Positions 56,171 to 64,000 of a stretch of DNA of 64,000 bases are shown here, in pieces. The notes under the pieces were generated by a model. That model had not been told where the DNA came from. It ran no database searches and saw nothing but the letters and a program-made list of their open reading frames with translations. Source of the DNA: Streptomyces himastatinicus ATCC 53653 (GTDB lineage: Bacteria > Actinomycetota > Actinomycetes > Streptomycetales > Streptomycetaceae); assembly GCF_000158915.1 (NCBI RefSeq), contig NZ_GG657754.1, positions 17,723 through 81,722 of the forward strand. Direction: 5' to 3'. Position numbers and translations under genes: made by a program. The stretch's first letter is position 1; each line of letters begins with the position of its first letter.

Positions 56171-56830
56171 ATGTCCGAGGCAGCCGAAACCCGCATCCTG
56201 CTCGCCGACGACCACCAACTGGTCCGCCGCGGAGTACGCCTCATCCTCGATGCCGAACCCGACCTGGCCGTGGTCGCCGAAGCGGGCAACGGCGCCGAAG
56301 CCGTCGAAGCGGCCCGTGCCCACCATCCCGACCTGGCCGTCCTCGACATCGCCATGCCCCGCATGACCGGACTCCAGGCCGCCCGCGAGCTCTCCCGCTC
56401 CCAACCCGGCATCCGCCTCCTGATGCTGACGATGTACGACAACGAGCAGTACTTCTTCGAAGCCCTCGCCGCCGGTGCCTCCGGCTACGTCCTGAAATCC
56501 GTCGCCGACCGCGACCTGGTCGAAGCCTGCCGCGCCACCATGCGCGGCGAGCCCTTCCTCTACCCGGGCGCCGTCAACGCCCTGATACGCAACCACCTCG
56601 ACCGAGCCCGGCACGGCGAGCCCCTGCCCGAGCGGGCGATCACCGACCGCGAGGAGGAGATCCTCAAACTCGTCGCCGAAGGCCACACCTCTCAGCAGAT
56701 CGCCGACATGCTCGTCATCAGCGTCAAGACCGTCGAACGCCACCGCGCCAACCTGCTCCAGAAACTGGGCCTCAAGGACCGCCTCGAACTCACCCGCTAC
56801 GCCATCCGTGCCGGGCTCATCGAGCCGTAG
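56171..56830 (+). CDS. NarL/FixJ-family response regulator
   Basis: A 219-residue regulator. The receiver domain has acidic residues in LADDHQLVRRG and the phospho-acceptor Asp59 in VLDIAMPRM; Lys is in YVLKSVADRD. The C-terminal LuxR-type helix-turn-helix reads TDREEEILKLVAEGHTSQQI then SVKTVERHRANLLQKLGLKD. Partner of the upstream kinase; its targets are not evident. Confidence 0.9.
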   Translation: MSEAAETRILLADDHQLVRRGVRLILDAEPDLAVVAEAGNGAEAVEAARAHHPDLAVLDIAMPRMTGLQAARELSRSQPGIRLLMLTMYDNEQYFFEALAAGASGYVLKSVADRDLVEACRATMRGEPFLYPGAVNALIRNHLDRARHGEPLPERAITDREEEILKLVAEGHTSQQIADMLVISVKTVERHRANLLQKLGLKDRLELTRYAIRAGLIEP

Positions 56831-56868
56831 CCGTCCCTTGCCTGGGTCGGGTGCGCGGTGCGATACGG

Positions 56869-57330
56869 CTACTCGCCGCCGCGGGCGACGCCCGCGCCCA
56901 CCACGCTTGCCCGCGTTCGCGCGATACTCGCGGCACCCGTGGCCGCGCGCACGGCGGACACGATCTCGTGGGCCCACCGGTAACGGGCCGTCTCCTGTCC
57001 ATCGGCGGTTTCGGCGACCGGGAAATACACGAAACCGCCCGCGCGGTAGTCGTTGATGGGCGCCACCAATGAAGGGTCCCTGCCCGCCTCGACAGCGGCC
57101 TTGTCGATCACAGGCCGGGCGCCCGCGACGAAGTCGCTGCGCCAATCCTGGGCCCCGGCAGGCATCCAGGCGTCGGCGAGCCTGCCGGTGACCGCAAGCG
57201 ACGCGGGCCCCATGGACCCGGTCCAGATCGGCGGTGTCGGCGCTTGAGCAGGCGCCAACCCGTCGACCTTGCAGAACTCGCCGTCGAAAAGATTCCGCGC
57301 CCATCCCGAGCTCTCTCCCACCATGCTGGC
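56869..57330 (-). pseudogene. LLM (F420-type) flavin oxidoreductase remnant
   Basis: Reads ARNLFDGEFCKVDGLAPAQA, then PPIWTGSMGPASLAVTGRLA and DAWMPAGAQDW: the C-terminal part of luciferase-like oxidoreductases, which often use F420 or FMN. The barrel start is missing, and the tail has lost similarity past VAPINDYRAGG. Remnant of about 110 residues. Confidence 0.6.
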
Positions 57331-57443
57331 GCGCGAGCGTGGCAGTTTGCGGACGGCAGCCACTTCATCCGCGCCTCAAGAAGCAATACGGCCAAACCCC
57401 CACCGAATACGCCCGCTCGACCGGGCCCGAGGTCTTCGCGTGA
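57320..57443 (+). pseudogene. AraC-family regulator, C-terminal remnant
   Basis: Two frames give QFADGSHFIR then RLKKQYGQTPTEYARSTGPE and a stop. This is the second helix-turn-helix of AraC proteins (GFADxSHFxRxFKxxYGxTPxEYR). Only the last 35-40 residues survive. Confidence 0.55.
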
Positions 57444-57492
57444 CCGCGATGTGTGCGACATGCAGCCGAACTCGTGTTTGCGCCAAGTGCTA

Positions 57493-58640
57493 CTGACTTG
57501 TAATGCGTGATGTCGTGGGGTGCTGACAGGTCGTGATTGTCGCGGTACACCAGGGTCATGAGGTACGCGCAGGGTGGCGGGCTGACTGCCGAGCGGAGGG
57601 CTTTTCGCGAGCAGATCCGTCTGGATGCGGGCGAGATGTTCGCGGCCGGTAGTGACAACGTCGAGGTGGCGAAGATGCTGCGGGTGCATGTGCGCTCGGT
57701 GCAGCGCTGGCGGCGCGAGTGGGCCGAGCGGGGTAAGGCGGGACTGGTCTCGAAGGGGCCGGCATCCCTGCCCAAGCTCAGCGACGAGTTGTTCGTGAAG
57801 CTGGAGGCGGCGCTGGCGTTGGGGGCGGTGGCGCACGGCTGGCCTGACGAGCGCTGGACGCTCGCGCGGATCCGGACACTGATCGGGCGGATGTTCCACA
57901 AGAGCTACACCGGGCCCGGGGTGTGCCTGTTGCTGCACCGGCACGGCTGGTCGCCCCAGGTTCCGGCTCGCAGGGCGGTGCAGCGCGACGACAAGGCGGT
58001 CGCGACGTGGGTGAAGGAGACCTGGTCGGCCGTGGAACCACCGCGGCGGCGCTCGGCGCCTGGACCGTCTTCGCCGACGAGGCCGGGTTCTCGATGACGC
58101 CGCACACCGCCCGCACCTGGTCCCGCAGAGGCGTCACCCCGGTGATCCGGGTCAACGGCGGCAGCAGACGCCACCTGTCGGTGGCCGCTCTGTGCTGCTA
58201 CAAGCCCGGCGAGCGGCCGCGGTTGGTCTTCCGGCACACCGGTGACCGGCGGGCCGACGGTCGTAAGGGCTTCTCCTGGAAGGACTTACGGGACCTGCTC
58301 ACAGCCGCCCACACCCAGCTCGGCGGACCGATCGTGCTGGTCTGGGACAACGTCGGCCTGCACCTCAGTCGCGCGATGCGCGCCTGGATCACGGCTCGGG
58401 ACTGGCTCACGGTGTTCCAGTTGCCGGCCTATGCACCGGACCTCAACCCCGTGGAGGGGATCTGGTCCAGCCTGCGGCGCACCAGCCTGGCCAACATCGC
58501 CTTCGCCGATTACACGCACCTGGTCACCGCAGTCCGCCGGGCCCTACGCCAGATCCAGTACCGGCCCACCATCATCACCGGCTGCCTCATCGGCACCGGC
58601 CTCGCCATAGGCCCTGGCGACATCACGCATTAATCCTCAG
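57493..58640 (+). mobile_element. IS630-family insertion sequence
   Basis: A 1148-bp element flanked by TA (57491-57492 and 58641-58642), the IS630 target. The terminal repeats are CTGACTTGTAATGCGTGATG on the left and CTGAGGATTAATGCGTGATG reading inward on the right, 19 of the first 23 positions alike. It contains one transposase split over two frames. It sits between the AraC/LLM remnants and the lipoprotein gene. Confidence 0.9.
57558..58633 (+). CDS. IS630-family transposase (two frames)
   Basis: Frame one, from ATG 57558, has the helix-turn-helix (SDNVEVAKMLRVHVRSVQRW) and the winged helix part, ending after WVKETWSAVE. Frame two has the DDE residues: Asp in FADEAGFSM, Asp in LVWDNVGLHLS and Glu in PDLNPVEGIWSSLRR, and ends at 58633. 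Joining needs a -1 shift near 58035. I see no classic slippery run there, so it may be programmed or a mutation. Confidence 0.82.
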
Positions 58641-58706
58641 TAGCGTGACGCGGACTGGGCCGGTCCGTCCGGCGAACCTGTGTCCTGACGGGGGACCCCT
58701 TTCACC

Positions 58707-59225
58707 ATGCGCCACCTTCCACGCGCTGCCGCGCTCGCTGCCTGCGCCCTTCTCACCCTTTCGGCCTGCTCCAGCAGCGGGTCGAGCGACGCACCATCCG
58801 CCGCCGGGAAGGACGGGAAGGACGGGAAGAACAGCACCGGCAGCGGCTCGCCGAGTGCGAAAGCCACGCCGTCACGATCCGCCGCGGCGGGCGAGGCGGC
58901 CGGTGGAACCGGCCCCGCTCAGGCCGTCACCTCCAAGGTCGAAGTCAGCATCAAGTCATGCCAGCTGCGTGACGCGTCCAAACTGTTCGCGGTCATCCAG
59001 CTCAACAACGCCAAGGGCGCGGCGGACTACACGTACACCGTCAAGGTCCGCTTCCTGAACCCCGAACACCCCGACCAGGCGGTCTACACCACCCTCGCCC
59101 ACCAGCCCGTCCCAGCCGGAGTGATGAGGAGCGCACTCGCATCCACCGCCTGGAAGGGCGACACCGCCGCAATGCCGAAAACCTGCGAGGTCGCCAAGGC
59201 CACCAAGGTGAAGACGGCCAGCTGA
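58707..59225 (+). CDS. secreted lipoprotein, unknown
   Basis: A 172-residue lipoprotein: signal MRHLPRAAALAACALLTLSA, lipobox LSAC, a Gly/Ser/Lys-rich linker to about residue 70 and a small folded domain with VTSKVEVSIKSCQLRDAS and DYTYTVKVRFLN. One cysteine pair (SCQL and KTCEV) may form a disulfide. The linker includes a GKDGKDGK repeat. Function unknown. Confidence 0.78.
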   Translation: MRHLPRAAALAACALLTLSACSSSGSSDAPSAAGKDGKDGKNSTGSGSPSAKATPSRSAAAGEAAGGTGPAQAVTSKVEVSIKSCQLRDASKLFAVIQLNNAKGAADYTYTVKVRFLNPEHPDQAVYTTLAHQPVPAGVMRSALASTAWKGDTAAMPKTCEVAKATKVKTAS

Positions 59226-59229
59226 CCGC

Positions 59230-59503
59230 TCGCCTCTCGCAGCTCCGGCGTGGCCGAGTGCGGATGTGTGGCCAGGTACAGGGCACGCGGGTGCCAGGGG
59301 CCTGGCAGCCCGCCGTAGGCGTCATGGGTGACCGTGACCTCCGGGCGGAATTCCCGGATGTGCGCCGGCAACCGCCGCACCGCCTCGTCCAGCGGCGCAT
59401 CGCACAACCGAGTGCAGCCCGGAGCCGAGTGCGGTACGCGCGCATCGGGGTACCCCAGTAGCCCCGCGAGAGGGCCCGGGCGCGCTCGTGAAGGCGATCG
59501 CAA
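59230..59503 (-). pseudogene. PIG-L deacetylase remnant
   Basis: Minus strand: LDEAVRRLPAHIREFRPEVT then VTHDAYGGLPG. EFRPEVxVTHDAYGG is the inner strand and metal-site region of PIG-L/LmbE deacetylases (mycothiol-type). The Zn-binding AHPDD N-terminus and the rest are missing. Confidence 0.5.
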
Positions 59504-59563
59504 CCCAGGGGGTCACTACGCGGTGTATCCGCCGTCGGCGACGAGGGCCTGTCCGGCGCCGTA

Positions 59564-60331
59564 TCAGTGGACGGTGAAGCCACCATCGACGGGGAGAGCC
59601 GTTCCGATGACGAAGCTGGCGCCGGGGCTGCACAGCCACAGGACGGCCGCTGCGACCTCGTCCGCTGCCCCCAGTCGGCCGATGGGCTGTTCCTTGAGGA
59701 TCCCGGCCATGGCCTCGGCTTGGTTTTCGACCATGTCGGCGACCATCGGGGTGTCGATGACGCCGGGGCACACGGCGTTGATGCGGATACCGCGGGGCGC
59801 GTACTCGACCGCGGCGCTGCGGGTCAGGCCGATGACGCCGTGCTTGGAGGCGTGGTAGGCCGCGCGCTCGGGCAGTCCGACGAGCCCGCCCAGGGACGAG
59901 CAGTTGACGATGGCGCCGCTGCCCTGCTCGCGCATCTGCCGCAGTTCGTGCTTCATCGCCGCCCAGACGCCGCGCAGGTTGACGGCGTTGACCCGGTCGA
60001 AATTCTCGGCCCTCTCGTCGGCCGCGTCGGTCGGCGGCACCTGGATGCCGGCGTTGTTGAACGCCATGTCCAGGCGGCCGTACTCCGTCACCGCGCGCCG
60101 CACTGCCGCTTCCACTTGATGTTCGTCGGTGACGTCGCAGACGACACCGGTCGCCCGCCCGCCGCGGCCGGTGATCGCCTCGGCTGCTTTGTGGACGGCG
60201 TCGGGGTCGCGGTCGGCCAGCACCACGGCGGCGCCGGAGTCGGCGAAGGCGCGGGCGGCGGCCAGGCCCATGCCGGAGGCGGCGCCGGTGATCAGGGCCA
60301 CCTGCCCGGAGAAGTCGTAGCTGGGGTTCAT
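59564..60331 (-). CDS. short-chain dehydrogenase/reductase
   Basis: A 255-residue classical SDR. The cofactor motif is TGAASGMG and Asp in VVLADRD suggests NAD(H) preference; NNAG is present, the catalytic Tyr-Lys are in AAYHASK, and the Ser in NCSSLGG. The C-terminus has the usual ALPVDGGFT. The ATG at 60331 follows GGGAG. It lies 88 bases downstream of the alcohol dehydrogenase gene on the same strand, so they are likely co-transcribed. Substrate unknown. Confidence 0.88.
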   Translation of the reverse strand: MNPSYDFSGQVALITGAASGMGLAAARAFADSGAAVVLADRDPDAVHKAAEAITGRGGRATGVVCDVTDEHQVEAAVRRAVTEYGRLDMAFNNAGIQVPPTDAADERAENFDRVNAVNLRGVWAAMKHELRQMREQGSGAIVNCSSLGGLVGLPERAAYHASKHGVIGLTRSAAVEYAPRGIRINAVCPGVIDTPMVADMVENQAEAMAGILKEQPIGRLGAADEVAAAVLWLCSPGASFVIGTALPVDGGFTVH

Positions 60332-60419
60332 GGTGTTCTCCCGTGGAATCACATGAGGTTCCGCAACCCGCCCGGGATGTTAGAGGTCCCGGGCGAGGGC
60401 GGCTGGGGTGAGTGAGGGG

Positions 60420-61442
60420 TCAGGGCTTCAGCAGGGTCTTGATGGCGCGGCGCTCGTCCATCGCCTTGAATCCCTCTGCGGCCTGATCGAGCGGGAGGGT
60501 GAGGTCGAAGACCTTGCCCGGGTCGATCTCGCGGTCCCAGATGAGCTGGATGAGCTCGGGCAGGAACCGGCGCACGGGAGCGGGACCGCCGTGCAGGTGC
60601 ACCTCGGCGAAGAACAGTTCCTCGCCCGGAAGCTCCACCCCGTGCGCCACACCGACGTATCCCACGTGTCCGCCGGGGCGGGTGGAGCGGATGGCCTGCA
60701 TCATCGATTCCTGGGTGCCGACGGCCTCGATCACGCTGTGGGCGCCGTATCCGCCGGTGAGCTCCTTGATCCTGGCCACGCCCTCGTCACCGCGCTCTGC
60801 GACGATGTCGGTCGCGCCGAACTCGAGGGCGAGCTTCTGCCGCGACGCGTGCCGCGACATCGCGATGATCCGCTCCGCGCCCAGCTGCTTCGCGGCCAGA
60901 ATGGCGAGCAGGCCCACGGCTCCGTCGCCGACCACGGCCACGGTCTTGCCCGGCCCGGCCTCCGCGGCCACGGCGCCGAACCAGCCCGTCCCCAGCACAT
61001 CGGAGGCGGCCAGCAGCGAAGGGATCAGGTCGTCGTCCGGCATTCCGGGGGTGGCGACGAGGGTGCCGTCGGCCAGCGGCACCCGCAGATACTCCGACTG
61101 GGCCCCGCCGGCGCCGACGAACTCGGCATGCGCGCACCGTGACTGGTAGCCGGCTTCGCAGATCTCACAGGTGTTGTCCGACGCGAAGAACGAACCGACG
61201 ACGAAGTCACCGACCGTGATGTTCTGCACCTCGTCGCCGATCTCGGTGACCACACCGACGTACTCGTGCCCCGTCGGGGTCGGCTGTGTCACATCGTTGA
61301 TGCCGCGGTAGTCCCACAGGTCCGAACCGCACACACAGGTCGCCGACACGCGGATGATCGCATCCGTCGGCGCGGCAATCGTGGGGTTCTCGCGCTCTTC
61401 CACCCGGACATCGCCCGGGGCATGAATGACAGCTCCACGCAC
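60420..61442 (-). CDS. zinc-dependent alcohol dehydrogenase
   Basis: A 340-residue MDR enzyme. The catalytic zinc ligand Cys is in CVCGSDLWDY; the His-Glu pair is GHEYVG. A structural-zinc-like set of cysteines is in NTCEICEAGYQSRC. The Rossmann motif is VAVVGDGAVGLLAI. It starts with GTG at 61442, after AAAAGGAA. First gene of an operon with the SDR gene, divergent from an XRE regulator. Confidence 0.88.
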   Translation of the reverse strand: MRGAVIHAPGDVRVEERENPTIAAPTDAIIRVSATCVCGSDLWDYRGINDVTQPTPTGHEYVGVVTEIGDEVQNITVGDFVVGSFFASDNTCEICEAGYQSRCAHAEFVGAGGAQSEYLRVPLADGTLVATPGMPDDDLIPSLLAASDVLGTGWFGAVAAEAGPGKTVAVVGDGAVGLLAILAAKQLGAERIIAMSRHASRQKLALEFGATDIVAERGDEGVARIKELTGGYGAHSVIEAVGTQESMMQAIRSTRPGGHVGYVGVAHGVELPGEELFFAEVHLHGGPAPVRRFLPELIQLIWDREIDPGKVFDLTLPLDQAAEGFKAMDERRAIKTLLKP

Positions 61443-61478
61443 TTGCAGACATTCCTTTTCACACAGATTTTCTGGGGG

Positions 61479-61522
61479 GTGCCTGGCCACCGTCCCTCGC
61501 CTCACGGATGCCTGCCAGGCAC
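61479..61522. promoter_or_regulatory. inverted repeat between ADH and XRE regulator
   Basis: GTGCCTGGC (61479-61487) and GCCAGGCAC (61514-61522) are perfect nine-base arms 26 bases apart. Further GCCAGG or CCTGG half-sites follow at about 61549 and 61557. Placed in the divergent promoter region; likely bound by the adjacent regulator. Confidence 0.45.
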
Positions 61523-61568
61523 TCTCAGGGACCCCCACGCCAGGAACAGGCGTCCTAGCCTGGAAGCC

Positions 61569-62465
61569 ATGGAGTTTCAGCAGGAGATCCGGGGCTTCCT
61601 CATGAGCCGCCGGGCGCGGATCACGCCCGAGCAGGCCGGGCTGCCCTACGTCGGAGGCAACCGCCGCGTCAAAGGACTGCGGCGCGAGGAAGTCGCGATG
61701 CTCGCCGGTCTCAGCGTCGAGTACTACACCCGTATGGAGCGCGGCCACCTCGGTGGGGCGTCCGAGAGCGTCCTCGACGCGATCGCACGTGCGCTGAAAC
61801 TCGACGACGACGAGCGCGCCCACCTGTACGACCTGGCACGCAACGTCGCACCCGGCTCACGCCGCAAGCGCCCCAAGCGCACCTCACCCATCACCGCGTC
61901 GGTGCAGCAGGTCCTCGACTCCATGAGCGTGCCCGCCGTCGTACAGAACGGCCGCCTGGATCTCCTCGCGGCCAACGACCTGGGCCGCGCCCTGTACGCC
62001 GACCTCTTCGACACGGCCCAGCAGCCCCCGAACTTCGCCAGGTACGTGTTCCTCGACCCGCGCGCGGAGGCCTTCTACGCCGACCTCGACGAGGCGAAGA
62101 ACCTGCTGGTCGCGGTACTCCGCGCGACCGCCGGGCGTGACCCGCTGGACCAGCAGGTGACCGAACTCATCGGCGAGCTCTCCACCCGCAGCACCGATTT
62201 CAGCACCCGCTGGGCCAAGCACCACGTGCGCCGCCACTCGCGCGGACGCAAGACCGTCAACCATCCGGCCGTCGGAACGATGGACCTCGCGTACGACGAC
62301 TTCGCACTGCCCGGCGACCCGCACGTCTCCATCACCACCTACATCGCAGATCCCGGTACGCCCAGCGCTGACGCTCTCACCCTGCTGGCGACCTGGGCCG
62401 ATACGCAGAAGCAGCCGCAGCCCCTCAGCGACGACGTACGCCACATTCGCCCCCGTCACCCTTAG
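61569..62465 (+). CDS. XRE-family regulator with MmyB-like ligand domain
   Basis: A 298-residue regulator. The helix-turn-helix spans about residues 25-85 (RVKGLRREEVAMLAGLSVEY then YTRMERGHL). The C-terminal MmyB-like domain has NGRLDLLAANDLGRALYADL and KTVNHPAVGTMDLAYDDFAL. These regulators typically repress or activate the adjacent oxidoreductase gene in response to a ligand. ATG at 61569 is the first start after the inverted repeat. Intact. Confidence 0.88.
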   Translation: MEFQQEIRGFLMSRRARITPEQAGLPYVGGNRRVKGLRREEVAMLAGLSVEYYTRMERGHLGGASESVLDAIARALKLDDDERAHLYDLARNVAPGSRRKRPKRTSPITASVQQVLDSMSVPAVVQNGRLDLLAANDLGRALYADLFDTAQQPPNFARYVFLDPRAEAFYADLDEAKNLLVAVLRATAGRDPLDQQVTELIGELSTRSTDFSTRWAKHHVRRHSRGRKTVNHPAVGTMDLAYDDFALPGDPHVSITTYIADPGTPSADALTLLATWADTQKQPQPLSDDVRHIRPRHP

Positions 62466-62706
62466 GTGTTCGATCTGCTCGGCCGGTCGCCTCCCGCCCG
62501 TCGTGGTCCACCGCGACGGCACGGTCCACGGCCGGCGGCCCGCCTGCGCTCCGCCCCCTTCGAGACGCATGAACCCATACCGCGATGGTGATGCCGTGCA
62601 CCGCTCGCCTGGCGGCGTTTGTCCAGCCCCAGCCGACCCAAGCGGCTCGTCATCACCACCGGCGCGAAGACACGGGGGCCGAATCCGGCGGGCCGGGCTG
62701 CTGGGG
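62466..62706. other. intergenic, 3' side of convergent genes
   Basis: Both flanking genes end here (XRE regulator and thioesterase). I see no gene. Confidence 0.4.
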
Positions 62707-63498
62707 TTACTTCCCGCCCGCCGGTCTGCGGTACGCGGCCAGCAGATCGTCCGTAAGACCGGCGACGACCTCGGCCACTTGGGTGCGCAGATAGTGGTGG
62801 CCGCCGGGAAAGCGGTGGACCCGGGTATCGGCCGTCGTGCAGATGCTCCATTCGTGCAGCGACTCGGGGTCGACCATCGGGTCGTCGAGTCCGCCGAAGA
62901 CGCTCAGCGGCGCGCCCAGCGGTGGCCATGGCTGCCGCGTGTGTTGCAACAGGGCCACCGCGTCCGCGAGGAAGGGGGTGTAGACGGTCCGGGTGAGCGT
63001 GTCGTCGGTCGGCTGCTCCCAGCCCATGGTCTCGGTGATGGCGGCGATCCCGGAGCCGAGGTTGCGGGCGATGTGGGCGTCGAGGCCGTCGCGGTCGGGT
63101 GGCGGAAGGGCGGACAGCGCGAGGAGGTCCGGCGCGGTCGGCGATGCAGACCGGAGCCGCTGGGTGGCCTCGAAGGCGAGCAGTGCCCCGAAGCTGTGTC
63201 CGAAGACGGCGTAGAAGCCGTCGGCGGGTGGGCGGTGCCGCAGGTCCGCGGCGATCGCCTCCGCGATGCCCGTGGCGGCCCAGCCGATGTCGGTGATCGA
63301 CGGTTCCCCGGCACGGGTGCCGCGGCCCGGCAGGTCGACGGACACCAGGTCGAACAGTTCGGAGAACGCGGCGACCCAGGGCAGGTAGAACTCCGATCCA
63401 GTGCCGGACGGTGGTACGCAGTAGAGCCGGATCCGCGCGGTCTGCCGGTCGGTGAGGCGTTTGAGTTCCACGGTGGGGAACGGCGCGTGCTGGGTCAT
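62707..63498 (-). CDS. type II thioesterase of a polyketide cluster
   Basis: A 263-residue alpha/beta-hydrolase. The nucleophile is Ser102 in GHSFGALLAFE; the acid is in FGGLDDPMV and the His in PGGHHYL. The N-terminus with RLYCVPPSGTGSEFYLPW is typical of TEII enzymes, which remove stalled or wrong acyl groups from carrier proteins. The ATG overlaps the stop of the PKS gene by four bases, linking the two. Confidence 0.88.
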   Translation of the reverse strand: MTQHAPFPTVELKRLTDRQTARIRLYCVPPSGTGSEFYLPWVAAFSELFDLVSVDLPGRGTRAGEPSITDIGWAATGIAEAIAADLRHRPPADGFYAVFGHSFGALLAFEATQRLRSASPTAPDLLALSALPPPDRDGLDAHIARNLGSGIAAITETMGWEQPTDDTLTRTVYTPFLADAVALLQHTRQPWPPLGAPLSVFGGLDDPMVDPESLHEWSICTTADTRVHRFPGGHHYLRTQVAEVVAGLTDDLLAAYRRPAGGK

Positions 63499-64000
63499 GC
63501 GCCCCGCCTGACCCGTCCGAGGAGGCGCGGGGCGAGCTGCCGGACCCCGGCCGCTGTGGCGAGTTCCATCGTCGGGACGACGCAGTCCAGCCTGCGCTGG
63601 AGTACGGAACTCAGCTCGGCCGCCATCAGCGACTCCAGGCCGAGCTGGTCGAGCCGGGTGTCCGGGTCGATGCGTTCGGGGGTGGTCTGGAGCACGGTGG
63701 CCAGCGCCGAGACCAGTACGTCGGCGACGAGGGCCAGCGCGTTCGGCTCGTCCGCGGAGCGCACGCGCTCCGGGATGTTCCGGTCGGTGTCGTGGGGGTC
63801 GGCGTCCGGCGGAGGCAGCATTTCGGTGAAGCGCGGTGCGGCGACGGCGGGGAGGAGCTTCGCGGTCTGCGGCCAGTCCGTGTTGCCCACCATGATGACG
63901 TCCACGTCGGGATCGGTGATCAGCTCGCCGAGAACCCGGGCGGCGGTGGTGGAGTCGAGTTCGCCGAATCCGGCTTGCCGCATGGTGTCGACCATGCCCG
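63495..64000 (-). CDS. type I PKS C-terminus (partial, beyond window edge)
   Basis: The last ~168 residues of a larger protein whose 5' part lies beyond 64000. The first part, FGELDSTTAARVLGELITDP then DVIMVGNTDWPQTAKLLPAV, looks like the tail of a ketoreductase or adjoining linker. An acyl carrier protein follows, with the phosphopantetheine Ser in LDQLGLESLMAAELSSVLQR. The gene ends LLGRVRRGA. No thioesterase domain is fused, so release is by another enzyme or the protein is not last in the line. Confidence 0.82.
   Translation of the reverse strand, partial: GMVDTMRQAGFGELDSTTAARVLGELITDPDVDVIMVGNTDWPQTAKLLPAVAAPRFTEMLPPPDADPHDTDRNIPERVRSADEPNALALVADVLVSALATVLQTTPERIDPDTRLDQLGLESLMAAELSSVLQRRLDCVVPTMELATAAGVRQLAPRLLGRVRRGA

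Noticed and set aside
1..64000. CRISPR arrays, rRNA, complete tRNA genes or an origin
   Set aside because: No regularly spaced repeats, no rRNA-like stretches, no complete cloverleaf and no DnaA-box cluster were seen by eye.

Overview
The window is high-GC actinobacterial DNA. Frequent GTG starts, strong third-position G/C bias, PGM1-type ATP-grasp, MmyB-type XRE and DUF1469/DUF3618/DUF4235 families all point to Streptomyces or a close relative. Insertion sequences, truncated genes and frameshifted genes are dense. This resembles an accessory chromosome-arm region rather than the conserved core.

Layout. 0-5.2 kb: a secreted protein diverges from a large HTH/nSTAND/WD40 ATPase. 5.2-16.5 kb: two near-identical IS5-family elements in inverted orientation bracket about 9.2 kb. 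Inside lies a tight operon for a KamA-type radical SAM aminomutase, a PGM1-like ATP-grasp peptide ligase, an MFS exporter and a possible 30-codon peptide. It is followed by a broken ISL3 transposase, a GNAT enzyme and remnants of a TetR regulator, tsaD and a second GNAT gene. 16.5-25 kb: a FetB-type permease, lipoproteins, a Tat-exported esterase, a ring-cleavage-type dioxygenase and decayed P-type ATPase, RraA and FAH genes. 25-32 kb: an inositol-monophosphatase-like protein with altered metal ligands, a TetR/SRPBCC pair with two clear operators, a YihY-holin-DUF3618-DUF4235 envelope group and an ABC exporter. 32-41.4 kb: a split lipocalin-polyprenyl synthase gene, a protein of the extracellular contractile injection system (eCIS)-associated type, a barstar-domain protein and broken WYL and flavin reductase genes.

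41.5-49.6 kb: an NCS1 permease, an acyltransferase fused to a hairpin domain, a Nudix gene with an internal stop and a frameshifted aromatic monooxygenase. 49.6-57.5 kb: a broken berberine-bridge oxidase, a GNAT and XRE-cupin pair with overlapping start codons, broken MFS and antiporter genes and a two-component system. 57.5-64 kb: an IS630-family element, a lipoprotein, a divergently regulated SDR/alcohol dehydrogenase pair, and the edge of a type I polyketide cluster with its type II thioesterase.

The best candidate for an undescribed system is the operon at 6825-10516. A 2,3-aminomutase-like enzyme could make a beta-amino acid, the ATP-grasp enzyme could ligate it to a peptide or amino acid, and the MFS protein could export the product. 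All functional calls come from reading motifs; no database search was run.
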